DNA of 6,402 bases from Lachnospiraceae bacterium UBA7012 (lineage in GTDB: Bacteria; Bacillota; Clostridia; Lachnospirales; Lachnospiraceae): contig DJXE01000174.1 in NCBI GenBank assembly GCA_002449595.1, positions 1 to 6,402 of the forward strand, in the 5' to 3' direction. The notes under the pieces are model-generated. The model saw only the letters and a program-made list of their open reading frames with translations. It searched no databases and was not told the DNA's origin. Below, piece by piece: positions 1 through 5,766 of this stretch (its first letter is position 1; each line of letters starts with the position of its first letter). The position numbers and the translations under genes are program-made.

Positions 1-1487
1 CGGATCGCCATCTCCTCGCTGTTGACGAGGCAGGCCGCGGAGACCATCCGCGTGTCGTCCTCCGCGTGCGCGCAGGCGGCGAGCGCGCTCATGAAAGCGA
101 GTCGCTCGTCGGTGTCCGCGTTTTCGTTGCCCACGGACCAGATGATCACGCTCGCGCGGTTGTAATCGCGCCCGATCAGCTCGCGCAGCTGGTTCTGCGC
201 GTCCTCGTACGTCGCTTTTCTCGCGAAGCGGATCGCCCAGTACACCGGAATCTCCTCCCACAGAAGGAGCCCTTCCCGGTCCGCGAGCTGCGCCATCTTC
301 TCGTTGTGCGGGTAGTGCGCGAGGCGCATGAAATTGCAGCCGAGCTCCTTCGCGATGCGGATCGTCTCTAGGCGCTCCTCATCGCTCGGTGCCTTGCCGT
401 TCTTCACGCTCTCCTCGTGGCAGCAGATGCCGCGCAGGTAGACCGGCTTTCCGTTCAGCAGAATATCGTGGCCCTTCACCCGGATCTCCCGGAATCCGAC
501 CTCGTCGCGGACGGTGTCGTCACCGCAACTGAGCACCGCCTCATACAGATACGGCCGCTCCGGCGTCCAGAGTTCGACCGGCATCTCGAAGATGGCCTCT
601 CCTTCGCCGCCATGAATCACGATTTCTATCTCTGCCTCGTCTTTCGAAGCTGCTTCCCCGGCTCCGGTCCCATAAATTCCGGCGTTCTCAGCCTTGATCC
701 CGTCGATTCCTTTTTTCCCGGCTTCACTCGCGCAGATTCCCTCTTTGAGGATTCCCAGCCCGCGCAGCTGAAGCTTCGCCGTCACATCCACCGGCTCCGA
801 GAGCCGGACCTGCACTCTCACTTTTGAGAAGGTCCCGTCCGGAACGAGCGCGACGCGAAACTGCTTGATGTGGACCGCCGGCACGCGGATCAGCTCGATG
901 TCGCGGTAGACGCCGCCGTAGTTGAACCAGTCGGTGTTTTCGGTCGGCACCTGTTCCGGCCGCCTGGTGGAGTCCGCCTGGATGATGATCCGGTTCTCCT
1001 CCCGCAGCGCGTCCGTCACGTCGAAATAAGCCGGCGTGGAGCCGCCGCGGTGCATGCCGAGATACTGTTTGTTGAGGAAGACGCGGCAGATGTAATTGAC
1101 CGCCCCGAGCTTCAGGAAGACGCGCTCTCCCTCTCTGCTCACGGCAGAGCGGAACGTGCGCGTGAAGACCATGCTTCCCTCGTAGAGCTCGAACTTCTCC
1201 GCCTGCGTGTTCCAGCAGCACGGGAGCTGCATCACCGGCCACTCGTCGAACGAGTAGTCCACGGGCAGCGTGTTGCCCTTCGCGTCGAAGCGCCGCTCCT
1301 CGAACCAGTGCTGGCGGATGCACGTGTCGTACTGGTCGACCGCGTAGTGCCACAGGCCGTTCAGCAGCTCCTTTCTGCGGAAGCGGTCGTACCGCATGTC
1401 GTCCACGGTCGCCTGCTTGCCCTCGTACTCTCCCAGGTAATCCTCGAGATTAATGTCTGAAATGCTTTTCTGCTGATATGCCTTCAT
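1..1487 (-). CDS. Glycoside hydrolase family 2 enzyme, beta-glucuronidase-like (C-terminus cut by window edge)
   Basis: This is an exo-acting GH2 glycosidase, probably cytoplasmic because no signal peptide is visible. About 495 codons are present without a stop; the family is usually about 600 residues. The ATG at 1487 follows a good GGAGG ribosome site. The N-terminal sugar-binding jelly roll spans roughly residues 40-210, with the signatures [11 protein letters not shown] and [12 protein letters not shown] (186-197). An Ig-like domain follows (about 212-330), then the TIM barrel, opening with [15 protein letters not shown] (H357, E358) and continuing with [20 protein letters not shown]454-E455 in IIWSVGNEN is the expected acid/base pair. 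The nucleophile glutamate, and the NxK motif that would mark a true glucuronidase, fall off the left edge. Substrate is therefore undecided between beta-glucuronide and beta-galactoside; a glucuronidase-like enzyme is my preference. The Ig-like domain carries an unusual repeat insert (651-740). The gene diverges from the lipase gene. Confidence 0.92.
   Translation of the reverse strand, partial: MKAYQQKSISDINLEDYLGEYEGKQATVDDMRYDRFRRKELLNGLWHYAVDQYDTCIRQHWFEERRFDAKGNTLPVDYSFDEWPVMQLPCCWNTQAEKFELYEGSMVFTRTFRSAVSREGERVFLKLGAVNYICRVFLNKQYLGMHRGGSTPAYFDVTDALREENRIIIQADSTRRPEQVPTENTDWFNYGGVYRDIELIRVPAVHIKQFRVALVPDGTFSKVRVQVRLSEPVDVTAKLQLRGLGILKEGICASEAGKKGIDGIKAENAGIYGTGAGEAASKDEAEIEIVIHGGEGEAIFEMPVELWTPERPYLYEAVLSCGDDTVRDEVGFREIRVKGHDILLNGKPVYLRGICCHEESVKNGKAPSDEERLETIRIAKELGCNFMRLAHYPHNEKMAQLADREGLLLWEEIPVYWAIRFARKATYEDAQNQLRELIGRDYNRASVIIWSVGNENADTDERLAFMSALAACAHAEDDTRMVSAACLVNSEEMAI
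651..740 (-). repeat. Three tandem degenerate 10-residue repeats inside the GH2 Ig-like domain
   Basis: Residues 250-279 of the GH2 protein read as three consecutive decapeptides: [20 protein letters not shown] and [10 protein letters not shown]. All begin with Gly-Ile, have Ala or Gly at position 4 and Ala at position 7. At DNA level each 30-base unit begins GGAATC or GGAATT. The surrounding stretch, roughly residues 244-285, is rich in Gly, Ala, Lys and Glu. It uses GGA/GGG, AAA, ATA and GAA more than the flanking code, which prefers GGC, AAG, ATC and GAG. It probably forms an extended loop between beta strands. Whether it arose by duplication of one 30-base unit is inference. Confidence 0.6.
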
Positions 1488-1493
1488 TCCGCC

Positions 1494-1498
1494 CCTCC
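1494..1498 (-). promoter_or_regulatory. Ribosome binding site of the GH2 gene
   Basis: On the minus strand GGAGG (within GGAGGGG) lies six bases before the ATG at 1487. This fixes the start codon of the GH2 gene. Confidence 0.8.
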
Positions 1499-1517
1499 GA
1501 TGCCGCACTCCGAACGC

Positions 1518-1546
1518 TTTATGATCGATGTGTCGGCACACGTCAT
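1518..1546 (-). promoter_or_regulatory. Candidate promoter of the GH2 gene
   Basis: Reading the minus strand, ATGACG (1546-1541) is separated by 17 bases from CATAAA (1523-1518). Each hexamer matches four of six consensus positions for a housekeeping sigma factor. Transcription would begin near 1511 and leave a leader of about 24 bases containing the ribosome site. The match is moderate; the exact spacing and the overlapping palindrome support it. Confidence 0.4.
1527..1544. promoter_or_regulatory. 18-bp imperfect palindrome, candidate operator for the GH2 gene
   Basis: GATGTGT-CGGC-ACACGTC has seven-base arms around a four-base centre, with one mismatched pair (T1529/G1542). It covers part of the -35 hexamer and most of the spacer of the candidate GH2 promoter, where a repressor would block RNA polymerase. 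No regulator gene is in view, so the binding protein is unknown. Confidence 0.35.
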
Positions 1547-1580
1547 CTTCTTAAGTTTTTACATACAGTTTGCTGCCGAT

Positions 1581-1595
1581 GCGAAGAAATTTCGC
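1581..1595. promoter_or_regulatory. Short inverted repeat where the lipase -35 box would be
   Basis: GCGAA-GAAAT-TTCGC has five-base arms and contains the perfect 8-base palindrome GAAATTTC (1586-1593). It covers 1582-1587, the position expected for a -35 hexamer relative to the TATAAT at 1605. No recognisable -35 hexamer is there. An activator site is possible, but the repeat is short. Confidence 0.25.
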
Positions 1596-1601
1596 GCTGT
1601 A

Positions 1602-1630
1602 TTCTATAATTCCAGATACAGTTCTATAAT
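1602..1630 (+). promoter_or_regulatory. Candidate lipase promoter with duplicated -10 element
   Basis: TTCTATAAT occurs twice, at 1602-1610 and 1622-1630, giving two perfect TATAAT -10 hexamers (1605 and 1625) exactly 20 bases apart. Neither has a convincing -35 hexamer 16-18 bases upstream. Initiation near 1617 or 1637 would give a leader of roughly 55-75 bases before the lipase ATG. The region is distinctly AT-richer than the genes around it. Confidence 0.5.
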
Positions 1631-1676
1631 AGTAAAGAGGACTCATCCATACAACGGATACAGCCGGTGAAATACA

Positions 1677-1682
1677 GGGAGG
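1677..1682 (+). promoter_or_regulatory. Ribosome binding site of the alpha/beta hydrolase gene
   Basis: GGGAGG lies ten bases before the ATG at 1693, slightly longer than the ideal spacing. It supports this start; no other in-frame start with a ribosome site is evident nearby. Confidence 0.75.
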
Positions 1683-1692
1683 AACTACCAAA

Positions 1693-2655
1693 ATGAGCGT
1701 TCAGAAAAAGCAATTCTTCTACCCTTCCATGGACGGAAAAACACAGATCCACGCCATCGAGTGGGCTCCGGACGGCGCGCCGGCGGCGGTCCTGCAGATC
1801 GCGCACGGCATGGTCGAGTTCATCGACCGCTACGACCGGTTCGCGCGGTTCCTGGCGGAAAATGGCGTCGCGGTCGTCGGCAACGACCATCTCGGCCATG
1901 GAGAGTCCGTGAATTCCAGGGATGACCTCGGATTCTTCGCGGTCGCGAACATGAATCCGAAGCAGCTCTCCACCTACGGCAACAGCTGCGTGATCGGGGA
2001 CATGTACACCCTGCAGCAGAGCACGATGGAGAAGTTCCCCGGCGTCCCTTATTTCTTCCTGGGCCACAGCATGGGTTCCTTCCTCGCGAGGCAATACATC
2101 CAGCTGCACGCGGACGAGCTCCGCGGCGCGATCATCATGGGCACCGGCCAGCAGAGCCCCGCGACCCTGAAGGCCGCAAAGGCGATCTGCCGCGTCATCG
2201 CGCGCAGCAAGGGCGAGCGGTTCCGCAGCCCGCTCCTCACGAACATGGCGCTCGGCTCCAACAACAAGAAGTTTGAGCCCGCCCGCACCGCCAACGACTG
2301 GCTGACGAAGGACGAGAAGATCGTGGACGCGTACAACGCGAACCCGCTGAACAACTTCAAGTTCACCGTCAACGCCTTCTTCAACATGTTCTCCGGCATC
2401 GAGATCTGCAGCGATCCCGCGAACATCGCGAAGATCCCGAAGGCGTTCCCGATCCTCATCGTGTCCGGCGCGGACGACCCCGTCGGCGGCTTCGGCAAGG
2501 GCGTGAAGCAGGTCGCCGACGCATACAAAAAGGCCGGCCTCACCGACGTACAGATGAAACTGTACGAAGGAGACCGGCACGAGATCCTGAACGAGCTGGA
2601 CCACGACGTCGTCGACGACGACATCCTCTCCTGGCTCAACCAGAAGATGCCGTAA
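1693..2655 (+). CDS. Alpha/beta hydrolase, monoacylglycerol lipase / lysophospholipase type
   Basis: This 320-residue serine hydrolase belongs to the Hydrolase_4 / serine aminopeptidase S33 group, which includes PldB-like lysophospholipases and monoacylglycerol lipases. It likely cleaves ester bonds of monoacylglycerols or lysolipids. The oxyanion-hole motif HGM is at 38-40 and NDHLGHGES at 64-72. The nucleophile elbow GHSMG places the catalytic serine at S126. The acid is D262 in SGADDPVGG and the histidine is H296 in YEGDRHEILNE, so the full triad is present in normal order. A cap region spans about 150-240. No signal peptide or membrane segment is visible, so it should be cytoplasmic. Length is normal for the family. 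It is the only plus-strand gene here: divergent from the GH2 gene and convergent, with abutting stop codons, with the pyrophosphatase. Exact substrate cannot be read from sequence. Confidence 0.9.
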   Translation: MSVQKKQFFYPSMDGKTQIHAIEWAPDGAPAAVLQIAHGMVEFIDRYDRFARFLAENGVAVVGNDHLGHGESVNSRDDLGFFAVANMNPKQLSTYGNSCVIGDMYTLQQSTMEKFPGVPYFFLGHSMGSFLARQYIQLHADELRGAIIMGTGQQSPATLKAAKAICRVIARSKGERFRSPLLTNMALGSNNKKFEPARTANDWLTKDEKIVDAYNANPLNNFKFTVNAFFNMFSGIEICSDPANIAKIPKAFPILIVSGADDPVGGFGKGVKQVADAYKKAGLTDVQMKLYEGDRHEILNELDHDVVDDDILSWLNQKMP

Positions 2656-4368
2656 TTATTGCTCAAGAAGTTTTTCTCTGACCGGCGGAATGAGCTGCTT
2701 CTTGCGGCTCACGATCGCCGGCAGGAAGACGCTGTAGACGCCGGCGTGCGTGTCGTCCGCGGGAACCGGCTTCACGCCGAACGCCTCCTGCACGATCTCT
2801 TCCGAGCCCTCGCCCGCGAACAGAAGGCGCGTGCCCTGCTTGGGGATGCTCGTGACCATGTAAAAGACGATGTCGACGCCCGCGCGGGCCGGGATGTCAG
2901 CGAGAATTCCCGAGATCAGCTGTGAGGCTTCGTCAAAGGCCTTTTCACTCATGTAGAAGCCCTGTCCGGCGCTCACCTTGTATTCTCCGAGCGCAAACTC
3001 CTTGAAATCCGTGTAGAGGACGTCCTCCGCGCTCTTGCCGCTGAGGTCCTCGCCCGCCTCGAACATCTGCCGCCCGTAGGTCGGGATGTCGACGCCGGCG
3101 ATCTTCGCGAGCGCCTCCGCCGCGTTCCGGTCGACCGAAGTGCAGGTCGGCGAGTGGAAGATCAGCGTGTCGGAGAGGATCGCGGAGAGCATGAGGCCCG
3201 CGATGTCCTGCGGGATCTCGATGTTGTTCTCGCGGAACATCGAGTAGATGATCGTCGAGGTGCAGCCGACCGGCTCGTTCCGGAAGTAGACGGGCATGCC
3301 GGTCTCGAGATTGCCGATCCTGTGGTGATCGATGATCTCCAGCACTTCCGCCTCCTCCAGGCCGTCGATCGCCTGTGTCTTCTCGTTGTGGTCGACGAGA
3401 ATGACCTTCTTGCGGTGCAGGTTCAGCAGGTTTCTGCGGCTGATGACGCCGATGTAGTGATTTTCCTTGTCCACGACCGGGAAGTAGCGGTGCCTGGTGG
3501 ACGCCATGACGCGCCGCGCCTCCTCCACCGGGGTGTGGATGTTGAACGTCATGAGGTCGTCCGCCTTCATGAAGTAGCGGACCGGCGCCGCCATGCTGAT
3601 GAGGCGCGCGGCACCGAACGTGTCGAGCGCCGTCGAGATGACGGTGATGCCCTTTTCCTTCGCGCGGGCGAGCATGCCGTCGGACATCTTTGCACCCATG
3701 CACAGAATCAGGTATCCGACGCCATTGTCGATCGCGCACATCTGCGTCTCATAGCGGTTCGTCACCATGATGATGTCGCCCGGGTCGATGAAGCCGTCCA
3801 TGACCTCGGGGCTCGTGCCGACGCCGAGCTTGCCTCTCGTGATGACCGCGTCGGGGTCGCCGGTGAGGAGCTTGCCCTTCAGGACCTCGATGAGGTTGCG
3901 GCAGCTCGTCCGGGACTTGGAGAGGACCTCCGTGTCGAACAGGTCCATGTTGGCGTTCGCGATGTCCTTGATCGTGATGAGGCCCTTCAGGTTCTGCTGT
4001 TTGCCCTTGTCCGGCCCTTCCGCGTCTTCATCCGGCTCCGTGATGCAGAGCGTGTCGATGTCCCGCTCCACCATCTGCTGCCAGGCGTCGCGCAGGCTCA
4101 TCTCGCCGCCGATCCCGGGCTCCTCGCGGATGTCGATGTTGCCGATCGCCGGCGCGGCGTCGACGGACATGCGGGGCTTGCGCACGTCGAAATACTTCAG
4201 CACGAACTTCGTCTCTTTGTTGATGTGCCCGGCGCGGCGCGGCTCGTGCGGCGCGTCGCTGATCTGGTTCTTGAGGTAGGCGTACGCGATCGCCGAACAG
4301 ATGGAGTCCGTGTCCGGGTTCTTGTGTCCGATGACGCGCACGATGCGCTGCTTCTTCAAATCAATCAT
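2656..4368 (-). CDS. ppaC: Manganese-dependent (family II) inorganic pyrophosphatase with CBS and DRTGG regulatory domains
   Basis: This 570-residue cytoplasmic enzyme hydrolyses PPi to two phosphates, pulling biosynthetic reactions forward. The DHH domain is split. Its N-terminal part carries GHKNPDTDS (H15, D19, D21). After the insert come VDHNE (D326), the DHHR motif (D347, H348, H349) and SDTLIFHSPT (D400). The C-terminal DHHA2 domain ends with the phosphate-binding SRKKQ motif (554-558). All expected metal ligands are present. The insert holds CBS1 (about 85-143), DRTGG (about 155-260) and CBS2 (about 262-318). In characterised clostridial relatives this module binds adenine nucleotides: AMP and ADP inhibit, and diadenosine polyphosphates activate. 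An acidic loop (111-125) interrupts CBS1. The start has GGAG seven bases upstream (4379-4376). The gene lies 92 bases after butyrate kinase and may be cotranscribed with it. Confidence 0.95.
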   Translation of the reverse strand: MIDLKKQRIVRVIGHKNPDTDSICSAIAYAYLKNQISDAPHEPRRAGHINKETKFVLKYFDVRKPRMSVDAAPAIGNIDIREEPGIGGEMSLRDAWQQMVERDIDTLCITEPDEDAEGPDKGKQQNLKGLITIKDIANANMDLFDTEVLSKSRTSCRNLIEVLKGKLLTGDPDAVITRGKLGVGTSPEVMDGFIDPGDIIMVTNRYETQMCAIDNGVGYLILCMGAKMSDGMLARAKEKGITVISTALDTFGAARLISMAAPVRYFMKADDLMTFNIHTPVEEARRVMASTRHRYFPVVDKENHYIGVISRRNLLNLHRKKVILVDHNEKTQAIDGLEEAEVLEIIDHHRIGNLETGMPVYFRNEPVGCTSTIIYSMFRENNIEIPQDIAGLMLSAILSDTLIFHSPTCTSVDRNAAEALAKIAGVDIPTYGRQMFEAGEDLSGKSAEDVLYTDFKEFALGEYKVSAGQGFYMSEKAFDEASQLISGILADIPARAGVDIVFYMVTSIPKQGTRLLFAGEGSEEIVQEAFGVKPVPADDTHAGVYSVFLPAIVSRKKQLIPPVREKLLEQ

Positions 4369-4375
4369 TCTGCTG

Positions 4376-4379
4376 CTCC
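4376..4379 (-). promoter_or_regulatory. Ribosome binding site of the pyrophosphatase gene
   Basis: GGAG on the minus strand lies seven bases before the ATG at 4368. It is short but well placed and supports that start. The end of the 4394-4434 hairpin lies only about 15 bases upstream of it. Confidence 0.65.
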
Positions 4380-4393
4380 GCTCTCATGATTCC

Positions 4394-4434
4394 GGGCTGG
4401 CGCAGCGGGCCTGCTGCGCCCGCTGTGCCGGCTC
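4394..4434. terminator. Strong GC-rich intergenic hairpin between butyrate kinase and pyrophosphatase genes
   Basis: The core arms are GCTGGCGCAGCGGGC (4396-4410) and GCCCGCTGTGCCGGC (4418-4432), around a seven-base loop; pairs 4395/4433 and 4394/4434 extend the stem. Three positions are not Watson-Crick. All are G-U in plus-strand RNA but A-C mismatches in minus-strand RNA. No T-run follows on the minus strand, and on the plus strand there are only scattered Ts. It could be a partial terminator or mRNA-end stabiliser for butyrate kinase, or a structure in an opposing transcript. The hairpin is certain; its function is not. Confidence 0.45.
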
Positions 4435-4460
4435 ATAAACTGTTATCTGTTCGCTGCAGG

Positions 4461-5552
4461 TCAATAGACCTTCGCTTCCTCCTCACCGGTCATGACGCGG
4501 ATCGCGCCCTGCGCGAGTGCGAGGAGCTCGTCCTCACCGGGATAGACGGAGACCGGCGCGATGAAGCTCACGCGCTCCTTGATGTGCTCAGTCACGTACT
4601 TGTCGTACGCGATGCCGCCGGTGAGCAGGATCTGGTCGACCTTGCCCTTTAAGACCGCCGCCTGCGCGCCGACGTCCTTGCAGATGCAGTAGATGAACGC
4701 GTCGCGGACCTCCGCGGCGAGGGCGTTGTGCTCTTCGTCCGCGAGCCGGTCGACTTCGCGCATGTCGTTCGTGCCGAGGTACGCGTTGAATCCGCCGCCG
4801 CCGACGAACTTCTTCATGACTTCCTTCTCGGTCAGGCCGCTCTCGAAGCACATCCTGATGAGCTGGCCGCTGGGAACGCGCCCCGTTCTCTCGGGAGAAA
4901 AGGTTCCGTCACCGTCCAACGCATTGAATACGTCGATGATCTTGCCCTTCTCGTGCGCGCCGACGGAGACGCCGCCGCCGAGGTGAACGACGATCAGGTT
5001 CAGCTGGTCGTAGCTCGTGCCGTGCTCCTTCGCGTAGCGCCGCGCGATCGCCTTCTGGTTCAGCGGGTGGGAGATCGCGGTCCTGCGGATCTCCGGCAGG
5101 CCGGTGTATCTCGCGAGCGGCTGCATCTCATCCACCGCGACCGGGTCGACGATGAACGCGGGGACCTTCACGCCGTCGGCGCGGGCCGCTTCCACTTCAC
5201 TGGAGACTTCTCGCGCGAGCAGGCCGCCGAGGTTGCTCGCGTGCTGTCCCTGCACGCCGATCTCCAGGTCCTTCGCGAGGACGTCCGTGACTTCATAGGT
5301 GCCGCCCTCGATCGGCTTCACGAGGCCGCCGCGGCCGACAATGACATCGAAGCTCTTAAGGTCCTCTCCCGCTTCCTTCAGGGCTTCCAGAATGATGTTC
5401 TTGCGGAAATCCATCTGGGAGAAGATGGTCGGGAACTGTCCGATCTCCTCGCTGCTGTGGCGCAGCGTCTTGTCGAACACCTGCGTCTCGTCCTCAAAGA
5501 TACCGATCTTGGTGGACGTGGATCCCGGGTTGATGATGAGGCTCTTGATCAT
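4461..5552 (-). CDS. buk: Butyrate kinase
   Basis: Butyrate kinase transfers phosphate from butyryl phosphate to ADP, giving butyrate and ATP, the last step of the phosphotransbutyrylase/butyrate kinase route in the cytoplasm. It belongs to the acetokinase family of the ASKHA superfamily. Visible signatures are LIINPGSTSTKIGIF (5-19), VGRGGL (72-77), VQGQHASNLGG (100-110), IVDPVAVDE (134-142), VVHLGGGVSVG (188-198), DGDGTFSPERTG (213-224) and LLTGGIAYDKY (309-319). At 363 residues it is close to the usual ~355. A small extra stretch near 119-128 (EVEAARADGV) is absent from the Clostridium acetobutylicum protein as I recall it. An in-frame TTG at 5564 would add four residues, but it overlaps the GGAG ribosome site serving the ATG at 5552, so I use the ATG. 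No phosphotransbutyrylase gene is adjacent. A branched-chain fatty acid kinase activity is possible. Confidence 0.95.
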   Translation of the reverse strand: MIKSLIINPGSTSTKIGIFEDETQVFDKTLRHSSEEIGQFPTIFSQMDFRKNIILEALKEAGEDLKSFDVIVGRGGLVKPIEGGTYEVTDVLAKDLEIGVQGQHASNLGGLLAREVSSEVEAARADGVKVPAFIVDPVAVDEMQPLARYTGLPEIRRTAISHPLNQKAIARRYAKEHGTSYDQLNLIVVHLGGGVSVGAHEKGKIIDVFNALDGDGTFSPERTGRVPSGQLIRMCFESGLTEKEVMKKFVGGGGFNAYLGTNDMREVDRLADEEHNALAAEVRDAFIYCICKDVGAQAAVLKGKVDQILLTGGIAYDKYVTEHIKERVSFIAPVSVYPGEDELLALAQGAIRVMTGEEEAKVY

Positions 5553-5558
5553 GTTTTT

Positions 5559-5562
5559 CTCC
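5559..5562 (-). promoter_or_regulatory. Ribosome binding site that decides the butyrate kinase start
   Basis: GGAG lies six bases before the ATG at 5552 (minus strand TTGGAGAAAAACATG). The alternative TTG start would use bases of this site, so it is unlikely to initiate translation. Confidence 0.8.
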
Positions 5563-5664
5563 AATCCAAGCGCTGAGAGTCCGTGCGGATGGTCGGCGTT
5601 CGCCCGCCTCCGCTGTGCCTGCCGCGCTTATCCCGCAGGCCGGACGGTTTCCATAATACCGACA

Positions 5665-5694
5665 CAGGACCCGGACGCGTTCGTCCGGATCCTG
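5665..5694. terminator. 13-bp hairpin between pyruvate:ferredoxin oxidoreductase and butyrate kinase genes
   Basis: Plus-strand arms are CAGGACCCGGACG (5665-5677) and CGTCCGGATCCTG (5682-5694), with loop CGTT. The single imperfect pair (5670/5689) is G-U in minus-strand RNA and C-A in plus-strand RNA, which favours folding in the direction of the genes. It starts 73 bases after the oxidoreductase stop. The sequence following it on the minus strand is only moderately T-rich (TGTCGGTATTAT), so termination would be weak. On the plus strand it is followed by CTTCGCTCTTCTTTTTT. Likely a weak terminator, or a structured element in the butyrate kinase leader. Confidence 0.45.
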
Positions 5695-5715
5695 CTTCGC
5701 TCTTCTTTTTTCCGT

Positions 5716-5726
5716 ATTCTATTGTA
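5716..5726 (-). promoter_or_regulatory. Candidate -10 region for the butyrate kinase gene
   Basis: The minus strand reads TACAATAGAAT, which holds two overlapping hexamers (TACAAT, TAGAAT) that each match TATAAT at five of six positions. No good -35 hexamer or extended -10 TG is visible, so this is tentative. If used, the leader to the butyrate kinase ATG would be about 160 bases and would include the 5665-5694 hairpin plus a weaker inverted repeat GCCTGC/GCAGGC (5617-5640). Confidence 0.3.
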
Positions 5727-5766
5727 ACGTATTTGCGCCTGCTCGGCACGGGAATTTCACCGCGGT

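Larger units (their letters stand above)
1563..1677 (+). repeat. Four dispersed ATACAG motifs in the divergent control region
   Basis: ATACAG begins at 1563, 1616, 1658 and 1672. The first two extend to ATACAGTT. The copies sit upstream of, between and downstream of the candidate lipase promoter elements. They may be binding sites for one regulator, or may be chance in an AT-richer stretch; the irregular spacings (53, 42 and 14 bases) argue against a simple array. Confidence 0.25.

Noticed and set aside
724..1460. Open frames on both strands overlapping the GH2 gene
   Set aside because: The GH2 frame is continuous from 1487 to the left edge with strong family motifs; the other frames are out-of-phase or antisense shadows without recognisable features.
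1624..2604. Minus-strand open frame (326 codons) opposite the alpha/beta hydrolase
   Set aside because: The plus-strand gene has a complete catalytic triad and a ribosome site. The opposite frame has no motif and would read through the lipase promoter region.
2607..2620. Perfect 14-base palindrome CGTCGTCGACGACG near the end of the lipase gene, considered as a terminator
   Set aside because: It has no loop and no following T-run on either strand. It is explained by the codons of the Asp/Val-rich stretch HDVVDDD.
3154..4389. Long plus-strand open frame (411 codons) opposite the pyrophosphatase gene
   Set aside because: It is antisense to a clearly real gene, rich in Arg, Val, Asp and His as expected from the reverse of GC-rich code, and shows no recognisable domain.
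4434..4464. Possible promoter for the pyrophosphatase gene: TTGACC (4464-4459, over the butyrate kinase stop) with TTTATG (4439-4434), minus strand
   Set aside because: The spacer is 19 bases, the -10 match is poor, and transcription would begin inside the strong hairpin.
5562..5564. TTG as the start of butyrate kinase, giving four extra residues
   Set aside because: The TTG overlaps the GGAG ribosome site of the ATG at 5552 and has no good ribosome site of its own. Known family members begin directly before the LIINPGSTSTK motif.
4728..5576. Plus-strand open frame (282 codons) opposite butyrate kinase
   Set aside because: It is a shadow frame of a confidently identified gene, with a composition typical of reversed GC-rich coding sequence and no motif.
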